NCBI GenBank assembly: GCA_963558655.1
Contig: CAUWHJ010000008.1
Location: forward strand, 35,627-99,626
Reading direction: 5' to 3'
DNA length: 64,000 bases
DNA from: UMGS1590 sp963558655
Lineage (GTDB): Bacteria > Bacillota > Peptococcia > Peptococcales > Peptococcaceae
Shown: positions 35,890-45,064 of the stretch, piece after piece
Layout of the letters: every line of letters starts with the position of its first letter
How positions within the stretch are numbered: position 1 is the stretch's first letter
Notes under the pieces: generated by a model
Seen by the model: only the letters and a program-made list of their open reading frames with translations
The model's database searches: none
What the model was told of the DNA's origin: nothing
Translations under genes and position numbers: made by a program

Positions 35890-35918
35890 GTGAAGATGCG
35901 GTGGCGCAGTGCTATAAT
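35890..35918 (+). promoter_or_regulatory. Extended -10 promoter of yhgE/pip
   Basis: TGCTATAAT with the -10 at 35913; the -35 (GTGAAG) is poor. The gene starts 33 bases on. Confidence 0.55.
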
Positions 35919-35950
35919 GATGCAATCAAAACGAAAGGACTGAGGCGCAG

Positions 35951-38170
35951 TTGAAAAAACGTTTTTTTGCATGGTGGCATAAGCCGGCAAGTTTACGTGA
36001 GACCTTTGGTATGTCGTGGTTGCTCTTTAAGGCACAGGTGAAGCCGCTTCGTGGCAATTTGGCAGCACGTTTGGTGTGTTTGGGGTTGCTGCTTTTGCCG
36101 CCGCTTTATGCGTGGTTCAATATTGCGGCCAACTGGTCGCCGTATGACCTGACGTCAAATTTGCAGGTGGCAGTGACGAGTTTGGACGAAGGTGATGACA
36201 TTAAAGGGGTTACGCTGAATATCGGCGATGAGATTGTGAAGGCGCTCAAGAGCAACGATGCGATTGGCTGGCAGTTTGTTTCTTATGAGGAAGGACAAAA
36301 AGGCGTTGATGCCGGCGATTATTATGCAGCCCTTGTGATTCCGAAAGATTTTACGCAAACCCTAACAGGTTTTCTCTATGGCGACACAGAGCAAGCATCG
36401 ATTGATTACTACATTAACGAAAAAGAAAATGCCATTTCTACAAAAATCATGGGCACAGGTATGGATACCGTTTCAAGTGAGATTAACGAAACCTTTGTGG
36501 AAACGGTGACCGCCATTGTGCTGGACAGCCTCAAAGTGGTTGACAATGAATATGCTGAGTATGAACCGAGCTTTTTGCGTATGTTGGACACTATGGACCT
36601 TGCTGCCGAGAATATGTCGCTGTTTGTGACAAACTTAGATGCTTTTGAAAATACACTCACCACCATGTCCGACCTTACCGATAATGCTGAGCGTATTTTG
36701 CCAAAAGCCAGTCAGGCGTTGAAAGATGCTTCTGCGTTGACCTTAGATGCACAGAATACCTTGCAATCGAGCAAATCGACCTTAAGTGATATTCGCCGCT
36801 TACTGGAGCAGAACATCTTGGCTGTTAAAGGCTATGCTGACGAGTTGGCGCGTGCAGCAGAACGCCTTGCTGACGTTTCAGAGGAAGATGGTGCCGCAGC
36901 GGAAGCACGTCTCGACGAGATGATTGATACAGCAAGTCAGATGCAGTCTCATGTGAGCACCTTGGCTGACAACATAGAGCGCTTCAATCAGCTTTTGCCA
37001 AAACCGCTTCCTGTGTTGAGTGACTTTGTGAGTCGGCTGGATACTTTGGAAGCAGCCCTTGGTGACGGCGTGGCACAGTTGCAGCATTTGAAAGAACGTG
37101 TGGCAGATGGCAGCAGCAGTGTCGCAGAAGCAGCTAAGGAGGCTGCGGCACTCATGAGCGGTTTGGCAGAGAATGTGGACGCCGTCTGGAATGCCTACAC
37201 AGGCGGTGTTAGTGATGCGCTTGCAGAGACTACGGGGCAGTTGAGCACAACGCTGGACGATTCTTACAAACTGTTGCAGAGCCTTTCGGGGCTGATTCCT
37301 CAGGTGGACGGCGTTCTTGGCACTGTACGCAGCATGGGCCCTGTTGGTAGTGATGCCGTGGCACGCTGCAAAGATGTTATTTCAGATACGCAGGCACTGC
37401 TTGAAAAGGAAACGGGGGATTTGCGTGACCTTGCAGAGGACGAGCAATTACAGGAAGCGTTGGCGTTTGTTCGTCAAGATGTTGAAAAACAGAGTGCATT
37501 TCTTGCAAAACCGGTGAACATGAAAACGCACAGACTTTACGAGGTGTCATCGTATGGCAGTGGTATGTCGCCTTTTTACACCACGCTTGCAATTTGGGTG
37601 GGCTGTCTGCTTTTGATGGCCATGATTAGCCCCGTTAACGAAAAAGGGCTGGCGGCTTATCCTGAGGCGAAAGTAACGCCGATGTATTTATCTAGACTTT
37701 GGCTTTATCAGCTGGTATCGGCAGGGCAAAGCACGGTGATTGCTTTGGGTGATTTATGTTTTTTGCGTGTAGAGTGTGTTCATCCGTGGCTTTTTGTGTT
37801 ATTATGTATACTCATCGGGCAGATATTTTCGATCTTCATTTTTTCGCTGGTATTCACCTTTTCGGCGATTGGTAAAGCCATCGCTATTGTGGTGCTTGTG
37901 CTGCAGATTGCAGCCAGCGGCGGAACTTTCCCGATCGAAATGACACCGACTTTTTTCCAGTGGATTCATCCGCTGTTGCCGTTCACCTACTGCATCGGTG
38001 CCATGCGTGAGGTATGTTTTGGCATCTATCCACCGGCTTTGGTGAAAGACTTACTGATGATGGCACTCTTGCCTGTGCTTTCGGTGGTGGTTGTGGTATT
38101 CTTTGGTCCGATGCTGAGACGTTTCGTGAACAGCTTTGAACGCTCCATGAAGAAAAGTGGTTTAATGTAA
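35951..38170 (+). CDS. YhgE/Pip-family membrane protein
   Basis: 739 residues. One N-terminal membrane segment (about 30-55) is followed by a large extracytoplasmic region (about 60-530) rich in heptad-like coiled coil, with IPKDFTQTLTGFLYG and NEKENAIS as in YhgE/Pip. At the C-terminus is an ABC-2-type permease domain with about six helices. Pip of Lactococcus is a phage receptor, and relatives are linked to type VII secretion in some Bacillota. The TTG start follows GGACTGAGG. Paired with a small membrane protein 26 bases later. Actual role here is unknown. Confidence 0.85.
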   Translation: MKKRFFAWWHKPASLRETFGMSWLLFKAQVKPLRGNLAARLVCLGLLLLPPLYAWFNIAANWSPYDLTSNLQVAVTSLDEGDDIKGVTLNIGDEIVKALKSNDAIGWQFVSYEEGQKGVDAGDYYAALVIPKDFTQTLTGFLYGDTEQASIDYYINEKENAISTKIMGTGMDTVSSEINETFVETVTAIVLDSLKVVDNEYAEYEPSFLRMLDTMDLAAENMSLFVTNLDAFENTLTTMSDLTDNAERILPKASQALKDASALTLDAQNTLQSSKSTLSDIRRLLEQNILAVKGYADELARAAERLADVSEEDGAAAEARLDEMIDTASQMQSHVSTLADNIERFNQLLPKPLPVLSDFVSRLDTLEAALGDGVAQLQHLKERVADGSSSVAEAAKEAAALMSGLAENVDAVWNAYTGGVSDALAETTGQLSTTLDDSYKLLQSLSGLIPQVDGVLGTVRSMGPVGSDAVARCKDVISDTQALLEKETGDLRDLAEDEQLQEALAFVRQDVEKQSAFLAKPVNMKTHRLYEVSSYGSGMSPFYTTLAIWVGCLLLMAMISPVNEKGLAAYPEAKVTPMYLSRLWLYQLVSAGQSTVIALGDLCFLRVECVHPWLFVLLCILIGQIFSIFIFSLVFTFSAIGKAIAIVVLVLQIAASGGTFPIEMTPTFFQWIHPLLPFTYCIGAMREVCFGIYPPALVKDLLMMALLPVLSVVVVVFFGPMLRRFVNSFERSMKKSGLM

Positions 38171-38196
38171 TTTGTTAAGAAAGGAGTGGTAGAGGA

Positions 38197-38586
38197 ATGG
38201 CAGTAAAAAAATCGCGCACAGGGAAAAAGAAAAGGCCGGAATACGGTCCACAAGGCACAAAGACCAACGCTGGTCCACAGCCAACAGAAGAAGAGATTCA
38301 GCAGTATAAGACAGGCCGCCGCGTTAATTTCTTATCGCTGGGGTTGTTAGTCGTTGCGATGATTCTGCTTCTTGTAGGGCCAAATGTAGATGGCGGCGGT
38401 GCCGGCAGCATTATTGTTGTCAGCATTGCGTATATATTGACCATCGTTGCCGGCTGTGCCATGCTTTATACAACGCGTTTCCTTGTACCTGACCGTGTGC
38501 GTATGACACGCATCTGCGCTTGGGTCATGGTTGGTGTTGGTATTGCAGGGCTGTTCTTCCAGCTTTCCAGCGCTGGCATCTTCTAA
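38197..38586 (+). CDS. Small membrane protein with basic N-terminus
   Basis: 129 residues. The first 45 are very basic and polar (MAVKKSRTGKKKRPEYGP), followed by three hydrophobic segments (about 46-62, 68-90, 102-125). No family recognised. AAAGGAG lies 10 bases before the ATG. It follows yhgE/pip in the same transcript and ends at a terminator. Confidence 0.75.
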   Translation: MAVKKSRTGKKKRPEYGPQGTKTNAGPQPTEEEIQQYKTGRRVNFLSLGLLVVAMILLLVGPNVDGGGAGSIIVVSIAYILTIVAGCAMLYTTRFLVPDRVRMTRICAWVMVGVGIAGLFFQLSSAGIF

Positions 38587-38589
38587 AAC

Positions 38590-38632
38590 AAAAGGTGTAA
38601 GCACCAGAACATTCTGGGCTTGCACCTTTTTT
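38590..38632 (+). terminator. Terminator after the small membrane protein gene
   Basis: AAGGTGTAAGC pairs with GCTTGCACCTT (one G-T pair) around a long loop with its own CCAGA/TCTGG pairing, then six T. Confidence 0.88.
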
Positions 38633-38702
38633 GTATATTTAAGCAGAGATGTAGGAAAAATGTGTGGATTTTATTAAGAACGCTAAAAATAAGGGCGACT
38701 TA

Positions 38703-38731
38703 TTGACAATTCAACAAGATGAGCGTAAAAT
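38703..38731 (+). promoter_or_regulatory. Promoter of the fatty acid operon
   Basis: TTGACA at 38703 and TAAAAT at 38726 with a 17-base spacer. It leads a 90-base leader to acpP. Confidence 0.85.
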
Positions 38732-38750
38732 AGCCTTGTTGAAAAATCAA
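38703..38750 (+). promoter_or_regulatory. Twin TTGA-N4-TCAA operators on the fatty acid promoter
   Basis: Two 12-bp palindromes, TTGACAATTCAA (38703-38714, over the -35) and TTGAAAAATCAA (38739-38750, at the start point), lie 36 bp apart. They also build a larger 9-bp inverted repeat TTCAACAAG/CTTGTTGAA around the -10. The form resembles FabT-type MarR sites (TTGA-N3-TCAA). The MarR gene at 48400, last of this operon, is the natural candidate. Confidence 0.6.
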
Positions 38751-38820
38751 TAAGTTCACGAACAGGCGTCAACAAAAATCTCAACCCGACGTCTGGTTCA
38801 AAGATATGGAGGAAATCATT

Positions 38821-39042
38821 ATGGTATTTGAAGCAGTACAGGAATTATTAGCAGATCGTCTTGAATGTGATGCAGCAGACATCACGATGGAAAGCACTTT
38901 CCATGATCTCGGCATTGATTCTTTGGACACCGTTGACCTTCTGATGGAACTGGAAGACAAGCTCGATCTTTCCATCGAACTTGATGAGAAAGTTGAAACG
39001 GTTGGCGATCTCGTTAACTTTGTTGAAAAACTTCAGAAGTAA
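38821..39042 (+). CDS. acpP: Acyl carrier protein
   Basis: 73 residues, acidic, with the phosphopantetheine site GIDSLD (Ser34). It carries growing acyl chains in type II fatty acid synthesis. The ATG at 38821 has TGGAGGAA upstream; an ATG 15 bases earlier overlaps that ribosome site. First gene of the operon; fabH, often in front of it in relatives, is absent here. Confidence 0.97.
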   Translation: MVFEAVQELLADRLECDAADITMESTFHDLGIDSLDTVDLLMELEDKLDLSIELDEKVETVGDLVNFVEKLQK

Positions 39043-39057
39043 GAAAGAGGCGCGCTC

Positions 39058-40002
39058 ATGATAAATACACCAATTACTGGTATGCTGGGTATTGAGTATC
39101 CGGTGTTCCAAGGGGGTATGGCATGGATTGCTGACGGCAAACTGGCTGCAGCAGTGTCGAACGGCGGTGGTCTTGGGATCATCGCCGCCGGCAATGCGCC
39201 GGCGGAAGTGGTACGCCAGGAAATCCAGATTGCTAAGTCGCTGACGGATAAACCATTCGGTGTCAACATCATGCTGATGAGCCCATCAGCCGATGAGGTG
39301 GCCCAACTGGTCTGTGACGAACAAGTGGCTGTGGTTACCACGGGCGCCGGCAATCCATCGAAATACATTGAGTCGTGGAAAGCCAGCGGTATCAAGGTGA
39401 TTCCTGTGGTGGCATCGGTGGCACTGGCAAAATTGATGCAGCGTCTGGGTGCCGATGCAGTCATCGCCGAAGGTGGAGAAAGCGGTGGTCATGTTGGCGA
39501 GCTGAATACCATGGTATTGGTTCCATTGATTGCTGATGCAGTGGATATTCCTGTGCTGGCCGCTGGTGGTATCGCTGATGGTCGTGGCTTTGCCGCTTCC
39601 TTTATGTTGGGCGCTTGTGGTGTGCAGATGGGCACACGTTTTTTAAGCGCAGAGGAATGTGGTATTCATGAAGAATACAAGAAAAAGATTCTGAAAGCCA
39701 ATGACCGCAGTACTGCAGTGACCGGCAAACGTTTGGGCCATCCAGTGCGTAGCCTGCGTACAACATTTACCCGTGAATATACCAAAGCCGAATATGGCGG
39801 CATGAGCGATGAAGCACTTGAAGCACTTGGCGCCGGCGCACTGCGTAAAGCTGTGAAAGAAGGCGACAGCGAACACGGCTGCTTCATGGCGGGCGAATCC
39901 TGCGCTTTGGTGAATAAGGTGCAGCCAGCGGCAGACATTATTCGCGAGGTTGTGACAGAAGGCGAAACGCTCTTGAAAGGAGCCACGCAGTGGGTAAAAT
40001 AG
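39058..40002 (+). CDS. fabK: Enoyl-ACP reductase II, FMN-dependent
   Basis: 314 residues of the nitronate monooxygenase-like TIM barrel family, with EYPVFQGGMAWIADG at the front, EGGESGGHVGE and AAGGIADGRG. FabK reduces enoyl-ACP with NAD(P)H via FMN and is not blocked by triclosan, unlike FabI. Starts 15 bases after acpP and overlaps fabD by 13. Confidence 0.96.
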   Translation: MINTPITGMLGIEYPVFQGGMAWIADGKLAAAVSNGGGLGIIAAGNAPAEVVRQEIQIAKSLTDKPFGVNIMLMSPSADEVAQLVCDEQVAVVTTGAGNPSKYIESWKASGIKVIPVVASVALAKLMQRLGADAVIAEGGESGGHVGELNTMVLVPLIADAVDIPVLAAGGIADGRGFAASFMLGACGVQMGTRFLSAEECGIHEEYKKKILKANDRSTAVTGKRLGHPVRSLRTTFTREYTKAEYGGMSDEALEALGAGALRKAVKEGDSEHGCFMAGESCALVNKVQPAADIIREVVTEGETLLKGATQWVK

Positions 40003-40904
40003 CATTTGTATTTGCTGGGCAAGGGGCGCAGCACAGCGGCATGGGGAAGGATTATTACAGCGCAAATGCAGCGGCTAAAGCGGTGTTTGATCGAGCTGAA
40101 GCACTTCGCCCAGGCACCCTTGCTCAATGCTTTGAAGGCAGCGATGATGTATTGCAGGAAACAAAAAACACCCAGCCAGATATGTTTGTGGTCGAGCTTG
40201 CGACGGCGGCTGCCCTCCAGGCAAACGGCATTAGCGCAGACATGACGGCTGGCTTTTCATTAGGCGAACTGGCGGCGCTTGCTTATGCGGGTGCAGCGGA
40301 TTTTGCAGATATGTTTAACTTGGTTTGTAAGCGTGGTGCCTTGATGCAGGAGGCGGCAGAGGCGCAGCCAACAGCCATGGCAGCAGTGCTTAAACTGGCG
40401 GCTGAAGATGTGGAAAAAATTTGTGCAGATTTTCCAAATGTTTATCCTGTTAATTTTAACTGTCCTGGTCAAGTATCCTGCTCTGGATTGGCGGAAGAAA
40501 TGAAAGCCTTTACGGCTTCTGTTAAAGAAGCTGGCGGTCGTGCGGTACCACTGAAAGTGAAAGGTGGTTTCCACTCTCCATTTATGGAAAATGCAGCACG
40601 TGCTTTTAATAAAGAGCTGAATACGTTGCAGGTGCAGTCTCTCAAGATGCCAGTATACGCCAACTATAACGGAGAACCCTATCACACCGATGTGATTAGT
40701 ACCCTTTCCGAACAGATGGCGCATCCGGTGCGTTGGGAACAAACTGTACGCAACATGATTGCTGCCGGCGCCGATACTTTTATTGAAATTGGGCCTGGCG
40801 ATACGTTGGTGGGAATGATTAAACGCATTGACCCAACCGTACGCCGTTATACAACCGGCAGCATTGAAGAGCTGCAAAAAATTATTGAAGAGGTGAAGGC
40901 ATGA
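39990..40904 (+). CDS. fabD: Malonyl-CoA:ACP transacylase
   Basis: 304 residues with FAGQGAQHSGMG, the nucleophile elbow GFSLGE (Ser90) and the catalytic His region GGFHSPFM. The GTG start lies inside fabK and is preceded by AAAGGAG 8 bases upstream. It loads malonyl groups on ACP. Overlaps fabG by four bases. Confidence 0.96.
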   Translation: MGKIAFVFAGQGAQHSGMGKDYYSANAAAKAVFDRAEALRPGTLAQCFEGSDDVLQETKNTQPDMFVVELATAAALQANGISADMTAGFSLGELAALAYAGAADFADMFNLVCKRGALMQEAAEAQPTAMAAVLKLAAEDVEKICADFPNVYPVNFNCPGQVSCSGLAEEMKAFTASVKEAGGRAVPLKVKGGFHSPFMENAARAFNKELNTLQVQSLKMPVYANYNGEPYHTDVISTLSEQMAHPVRWEQTVRNMIAAGADTFIEIGPGDTLVGMIKRIDPTVRRYTTGSIEELQKIIEEVKA

Positions 40905-41635
40905 TTCAGGGAAAAAATGCCATAGTCACAGGTGGTTCTCGCGGCATTGGTGCAGCGACTGCAAAAAAACTTGCCAGTCTTGGGGCGAATATTGCCGTTA
41001 TTTACGCTGGCAATCAGGCGGCGGCTGATGCTGTTTGTGCAGAATGTCGCGCGCAGTATGGTGTGAAAGCCGAAGCGTATCAATGCGATGTGGCTGATTT
41101 TGCACAAACCAAAGAAACCGTTTCGGCAATCAAAGAAGCCTTTGGCAGCGTAGACATCCTCATCAACTGCGCGGGCATCACTCGAGATAAACTGTTAGCC
41201 ATGATGCGCGAAGATGATTTTGATGCGGTTATTTCTACTAACCTCAAGGGCACCTGGAACATGATTCGTCAATGCACAGGTCTCTTTATTCGTCAAAAAG
41301 GCGGCAGCATTGTGAATGTATCTTCGGTGGTGGGGCTTACTGGCAATGCCGGTCAGAGCAATTATTCTGCGTCTAAGGCTGGGATTATAGGCTTGACCAA
41401 ATCGGTGGCAAAGGAACTGGCAGGGAAGAACATTCGCTGCAATGCGGTGGCGCCTGGTTTCATTGCTACGGATATGACGAAAGATCTGGGCGGTGAAGAC
41501 AGCCCTTGGCTGAAACTGATTCCGTTGGCGCGTGCCGGTGAAGCAGATGAAGTCGCCGAAGCGATTGCCTTTTTGGCAGATGCTTCCTACATTACTGGCG
41601 AAGTCTTGCGTGTTGACGGCGGCATGGCAATGTAA
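40901..41635 (+). CDS. fabG: 3-oxoacyl-ACP reductase
   Basis: 244 residues, short-chain dehydrogenase. NADP loop TGGSRGIGAATAKK, NCAG in place of the usual NNAG, catalytic Ser in VSSVVG and the YSASKAG triad. Reduces 3-oxoacyl-ACP. Start overlaps the fabD stop (ATGA). Confidence 0.96.
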   Translation: MIQGKNAIVTGGSRGIGAATAKKLASLGANIAVIYAGNQAAADAVCAECRAQYGVKAEAYQCDVADFAQTKETVSAIKEAFGSVDILINCAGITRDKLLAMMREDDFDAVISTNLKGTWNMIRQCTGLFIRQKGGSIVNVSSVVGLTGNAGQSNYSASKAGIIGLTKSVAKELAGKNIRCNAVAPGFIATDMTKDLGGEDSPWLKLIPLARAGEADEVAEAIAFLADASYITGEVLRVDGGMAM

Positions 41636-41647
41636 AGGAGAGTTTTG

Positions 41648-42889
41648 ATGAACGAAACATTACATAGAGTGGTTGTGACAGGGGTGGGGGTTATTTCACC
41701 TGTCGGAAACACCCTCGATGAAGCATGGAATAATCTGGTCAATGGTGTCAACGGTATTGGGCCGCTCACACTTTTTGATACCACCGATTATAAAGTAAAG
41801 GTGGCTGCCGAGGTTAAAGACTTCAACCCTCGTGATTATATGAGCAAGCAGGAAATCTTACGCAGCGACCGTTTCTGCCAGATGGCGATGGGCGCAGCAG
41901 CGCAAGCTGTTGAAGAAAGTGGTGTCATTGGCACTGTCGAGCCAGCGCGTATTGGCGTATATTTTGGTAGCGGCATTGGCGGGCTGAACACCATGGTTAA
42001 AGAACATCAGCGTCTCTTAGATAAGGGGCCAAACCGTGTGTCTCCTTATATGGTGCCGATGATGATTGCGAATATGGCAGCTGGCATGATTGCCATTCGT
42101 TACAACTGCCAGGGAGCGGCAATGCCGGCTGTAACGGCGTGTGCTTCAGGGTCTAATGCTATTGGTGAAGCGATGCGGCAGATTCGCCATGGCTATGCTG
42201 ATGCCGTGATTACAGGCGGTAGCGATGCAGCCATCAATGAGCTGGGGGCTGCCGGTTTTGTTAATATGCACGCCCTTTCAACTGCGGAAGATCCAAATGC
42301 TGCTTCCTTGCCATTTGACAAACGGCGCGCCGGTTTTGTCATCGGCGAAGGGTCTGTTGCCCTGGTGCTTGAAGAGTATGAGCACGCTTTGGCACGCGGC
42401 GCCAAAATATATGGCGAAATTTGTGGCTACGGTTCAACCTGTGATGCTTATCACATCACCTCTCCAGCACCAGATGCGTCAGGCGGTGCTCGCGCAATGA
42501 AAGATGCACTTGCAGAAGCAGGCTACACAGGGGAGGAACATCTGTATATCAACGCTCACGGCACCGGTACGCCGGCGAACGATTCCAGCGAAACGTTAGC
42601 CATTAAGACGGCGCTTGGTGAAGAAAAAGCGCATGAAGCCCTGATTAGTTCCACCAAATCCATGACAGGGCATTTGCTTGGTGCAGCTGGTGCCATTGAA
42701 GCCATGGTGTGCTTGAAGGTGCTGGAAACCGGCATTATCCCGCCAACGATCAACCTTCTTGATCCGGACCCTGAATGTGATCTTAACTATGTGCCAAATA
42801 AGGCTGTACAGGCTGATGTGAATCTCTGCCTGTCCAACTCCCTGGGCTTTGGCGGCCATAATGCCTGCCTGGCCTTTAGAAAGGTGTAA
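41648..42889 (+). CDS. fabF: 3-oxoacyl-ACP synthase II
   Basis: About 413 residues. Cys-His-His active site: TACASGSNAIG (Cys near 165), NAHGTGTPAND and KSMTGHLLGAAG. It elongates acyl-ACP with malonyl-ACP. AAAGGAGA precedes the ATG at 41648. It is the only condensing enzyme visible in the operon. Confidence 0.97.
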   Translation: MNETLHRVVVTGVGVISPVGNTLDEAWNNLVNGVNGIGPLTLFDTTDYKVKVAAEVKDFNPRDYMSKQEILRSDRFCQMAMGAAAQAVEESGVIGTVEPARIGVYFGSGIGGLNTMVKEHQRLLDKGPNRVSPYMVPMMIANMAAGMIAIRYNCQGAAMPAVTACASGSNAIGEAMRQIRHGYADAVITGGSDAAINELGAAGFVNMHALSTAEDPNAASLPFDKRRAGFVIGEGSVALVLEEYEHALARGAKIYGEICGYGSTCDAYHITSPAPDASGGARAMKDALAEAGYTGEEHLYINAHGTGTPANDSSETLAIKTALGEEKAHEALISSTKSMTGHLLGAAGAIEAMVCLKVLETGIIPPTINLLDPDPECDLNYVPNKAVQADVNLCLSNSLGFGGHNACLAFRKV

Positions 42890-42894
42890 GATTT

Positions 42895-43335
42895 ATGAAC
42901 GAAGAGACAATCAGAAAATACGCGGCGCTTATGAAGGAACTCGGCCTTACAGGTATGGAGGTTGACGAAAGCCGCGGTTATTTCCGCCTTGAATGTGACA
43001 ATAAGCCACAGGTTATTGCGGCATCTCCGGTGAATGCGCCTATGGTGCGTCCGGAAGCATCACCAGTGCCAACGAATGTGAGCTATAAAACAGTGAGCTT
43101 CAAATCACCAATGGTTGGTGTGTTTTATGCTGCACCAATGGAAGATGCGGAGCCGTTTGTTAAGGTGGGCGACCAGGTGCGTAAAGGGGATACCCTTTGC
43201 ATCATTGAAGCTATGAAGCTGATGAACGAAGTGGTTGCAGAAAATGATGGCATCATCGAAGAAATCTGTGTGGAAAATGGTCAGCTTGTTGAATATGGCA
43301 CCGAACTTTTCCGCCTGAAGGAGATGGATGTATGA
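42895..43335 (+). CDS. accB: Biotin carboxyl carrier protein of acetyl-CoA carboxylase
   Basis: 146 residues with the biotinyl domain and its EAMKLM site (Lys108), preceded by a flexible Pro/Ala linker (about 43-62). Carries carboxybiotin between AccC and AccAD. Overlaps fabZ by four bases. Confidence 0.96.
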   Translation: MNEETIRKYAALMKELGLTGMEVDESRGYFRLECDNKPQVIAASPVNAPMVRPEASPVPTNVSYKTVSFKSPMVGVFYAAPMEDAEPFVKVGDQVRKGDTLCIIEAMKLMNEVVAENDGIIEEICVENGQLVEYGTELFRLKEMDV

Positions 43336-43748
43336 ATCAGGAAGAAATCAAAAAAATCCTGCCCCATCGCGACAATATGCTGCTTATAGATGAAGTGGTA
43401 CAGGAAGGGGACGAAGCCATCGGCACCTATCATGTGCGTGGCGATGAGTTCTTTTTGCAGGGACATTTTCCAGGGAACCCTGTGGTGCCTGGCGTGATTT
43501 TGTGTGAAATTCTTGCACAGTCAGCCTGCATACTGTTGCGTGACAAGATGGAAGATGGAAAACTCCCGATGTATACGGGATTGGACAAGGTGAAGTTTAA
43601 GGCACCGGTGAAACCTGGTGACACCTTCACGACAAAATGTCGCATTAAACGTAACATGGGTGCTTTTTATTTTGCAGAAGGCAGCGGGTATGTCGGCGAT
43701 ACGCTTTGCGTAAAAGCTGAGTTCTCTTTTGCCATCGTGGAGCAGTGA
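43332..43748 (+). CDS. fabZ: 3-hydroxyacyl-ACP dehydratase
   Basis: 138 residues, hot-dog fold. LPHRDNMLLID at the front and the active-site region HFPGNPVVPGVILCE (His, Glu). It dehydrates 3-hydroxyacyl-ACP. Placed between accB and accC as in many Bacillota. Confidence 0.97.
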   Translation: MNQEEIKKILPHRDNMLLIDEVVQEGDEAIGTYHVRGDEFFLQGHFPGNPVVPGVILCEILAQSACILLRDKMEDGKLPMYTGLDKVKFKAPVKPGDTFTTKCRIKRNMGAFYFAEGSGYVGDTLCVKAEFSFAIVEQ

Positions 43749-43752
43749 GGCT

Positions 43753-45060
43753 ATGTTTACAAAGATTTTGATTGCCAATCGTGGAGAAATTGCGGTACGC
43801 ATTATTCGTGCCTGCAAGGAGATGGGCATCGCTACTGTGGCGGTTTATTCCGAAGCGGACCGCGATGCCTTGCACGTGGCATTGGCTGATGAAAGTGTTT
43901 GTATTGGTCCGGCAACGAGTGCTGAAAGCTATCTCAATGAAGAACGCATTGTGAGTGCGGCGATGGCGACAGGTGCCGTTGCGATTCATCCGGGCTATGG
44001 CTTTTTGTCGGAAAACGATCACTTTGCATCGTTGTGTGAGGCCAACGATCTTGTATTTATTGGCGCACCGGCAAAGACGATGCAGGCTTTGAGCGATAAA
44101 GCAAAAATTAAAAGCATGATGCAGAAAGCAGGGTTGCCAATTATTCCTGGCAGCGAACCACTTGTGAATGTAGAAGAAGCGGTGCGTTTGGCGGCTGAAA
44201 TCGGCTATCCTGTTATGCTTAAAGCACGCTCCGGTGGTGGTGGACGCGGTATTCGCATGGTCACCAATAAGGAGGAACTGGAGCAGGTGTATCACACAGC
44301 TGTGGCAGAAAGTCTGGCGGCTTTTGGTGATGGTGCGCTTTATTTGGAAAAATGCGTATATCCGGCGCGCCATGTGGAGTTTCAGATTTTGGCCGACGAA
44401 TACGGCAATGTGGTGTGTCTTGGCGAGCGTGATTGCTCTGTGCAGCTACGCCATCAGAAACTCATTGAAGAAGGGCCATCGCCTGCTGTAACCTCGACCA
44501 TGCGTGATGCTCTTGTGGAAAAAATCGCTGCGGCCATACGCGAGATTGGCTATGTGGGCTTGGGCACTCTGGAATTTCTTCTTGATAAAAGCGGTCATTT
44601 CTGGTTTATGGAAATGAACTTGCGCTTGCAGGTGGAACATGGTGTCACCGAGATGCTTTGCGGGGTTGACCTTGTGAAGTGGCAGATTCGCGTGGCAAGT
44701 GGTATTCCGCTGAATTTTACGCAGGAAGATGTGCAGCTGCGTGGCGCAGCCATAGAATGTCGCATCAATGCGCGTTCCGTGGGCAAGGTGGATACGCTGC
44801 ACGTGCCTGGTGGGCCGTTTGTGCGTTTTGATACTTTCCTGATTCAGGGCGGCAGCATCTCGCCTTTCTACGATTCTCTCCTGGGTAAACTCATCGTTTG
44901 GGCAGGGGATCGCGATGAAGCGGTTCGTAAGATGCGCGCAGCATTGTGCGAGCTTATTATTGAAGGCGTTGATACGAACATCGAAGAACAGCTTGCACTC
45001 ATCGGTGAACAAGACTTTGTTCTGGGAACCTATGATTTGAGATTTATGGAAGGACGGTGA
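43753..45060 (+). CDS. accC: Biotin carboxylase of acetyl-CoA carboxylase
   Basis: About 435 residues, slightly short at the C-terminus against the usual 445-450. ATP-grasp features: NRGEIAVRIIRAC, the glycine-rich loop KARSGGGGRGIR and EMNLRLQVEH. The ATG at 43753 lies 4 bases after the fabZ stop. Carboxylates biotin on AccB with ATP and bicarbonate. Confidence 0.96.
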   Translation: MFTKILIANRGEIAVRIIRACKEMGIATVAVYSEADRDALHVALADESVCIGPATSAESYLNEERIVSAAMATGAVAIHPGYGFLSENDHFASLCEANDLVFIGAPAKTMQALSDKAKIKSMMQKAGLPIIPGSEPLVNVEEAVRLAAEIGYPVMLKARSGGGGRGIRMVTNKEELEQVYHTAVAESLAAFGDGALYLEKCVYPARHVEFQILADEYGNVVCLGERDCSVQLRHQKLIEEGPSPAVTSTMRDALVEKIAAAIREIGYVGLGTLEFLLDKSGHFWFMEMNLRLQVEHGVTEMLCGVDLVKWQIRVASGIPLNFTQEDVQLRGAAIECRINARSVGKVDTLHVPGGPFVRFDTFLIQGGSISPFYDSLLGKLIVWAGDRDEAVRKMRAALCELIIEGVDTNIEEQLALIGEQDFVLGTYDLRFMEGR

Positions 45061-45064
45061 CCCT

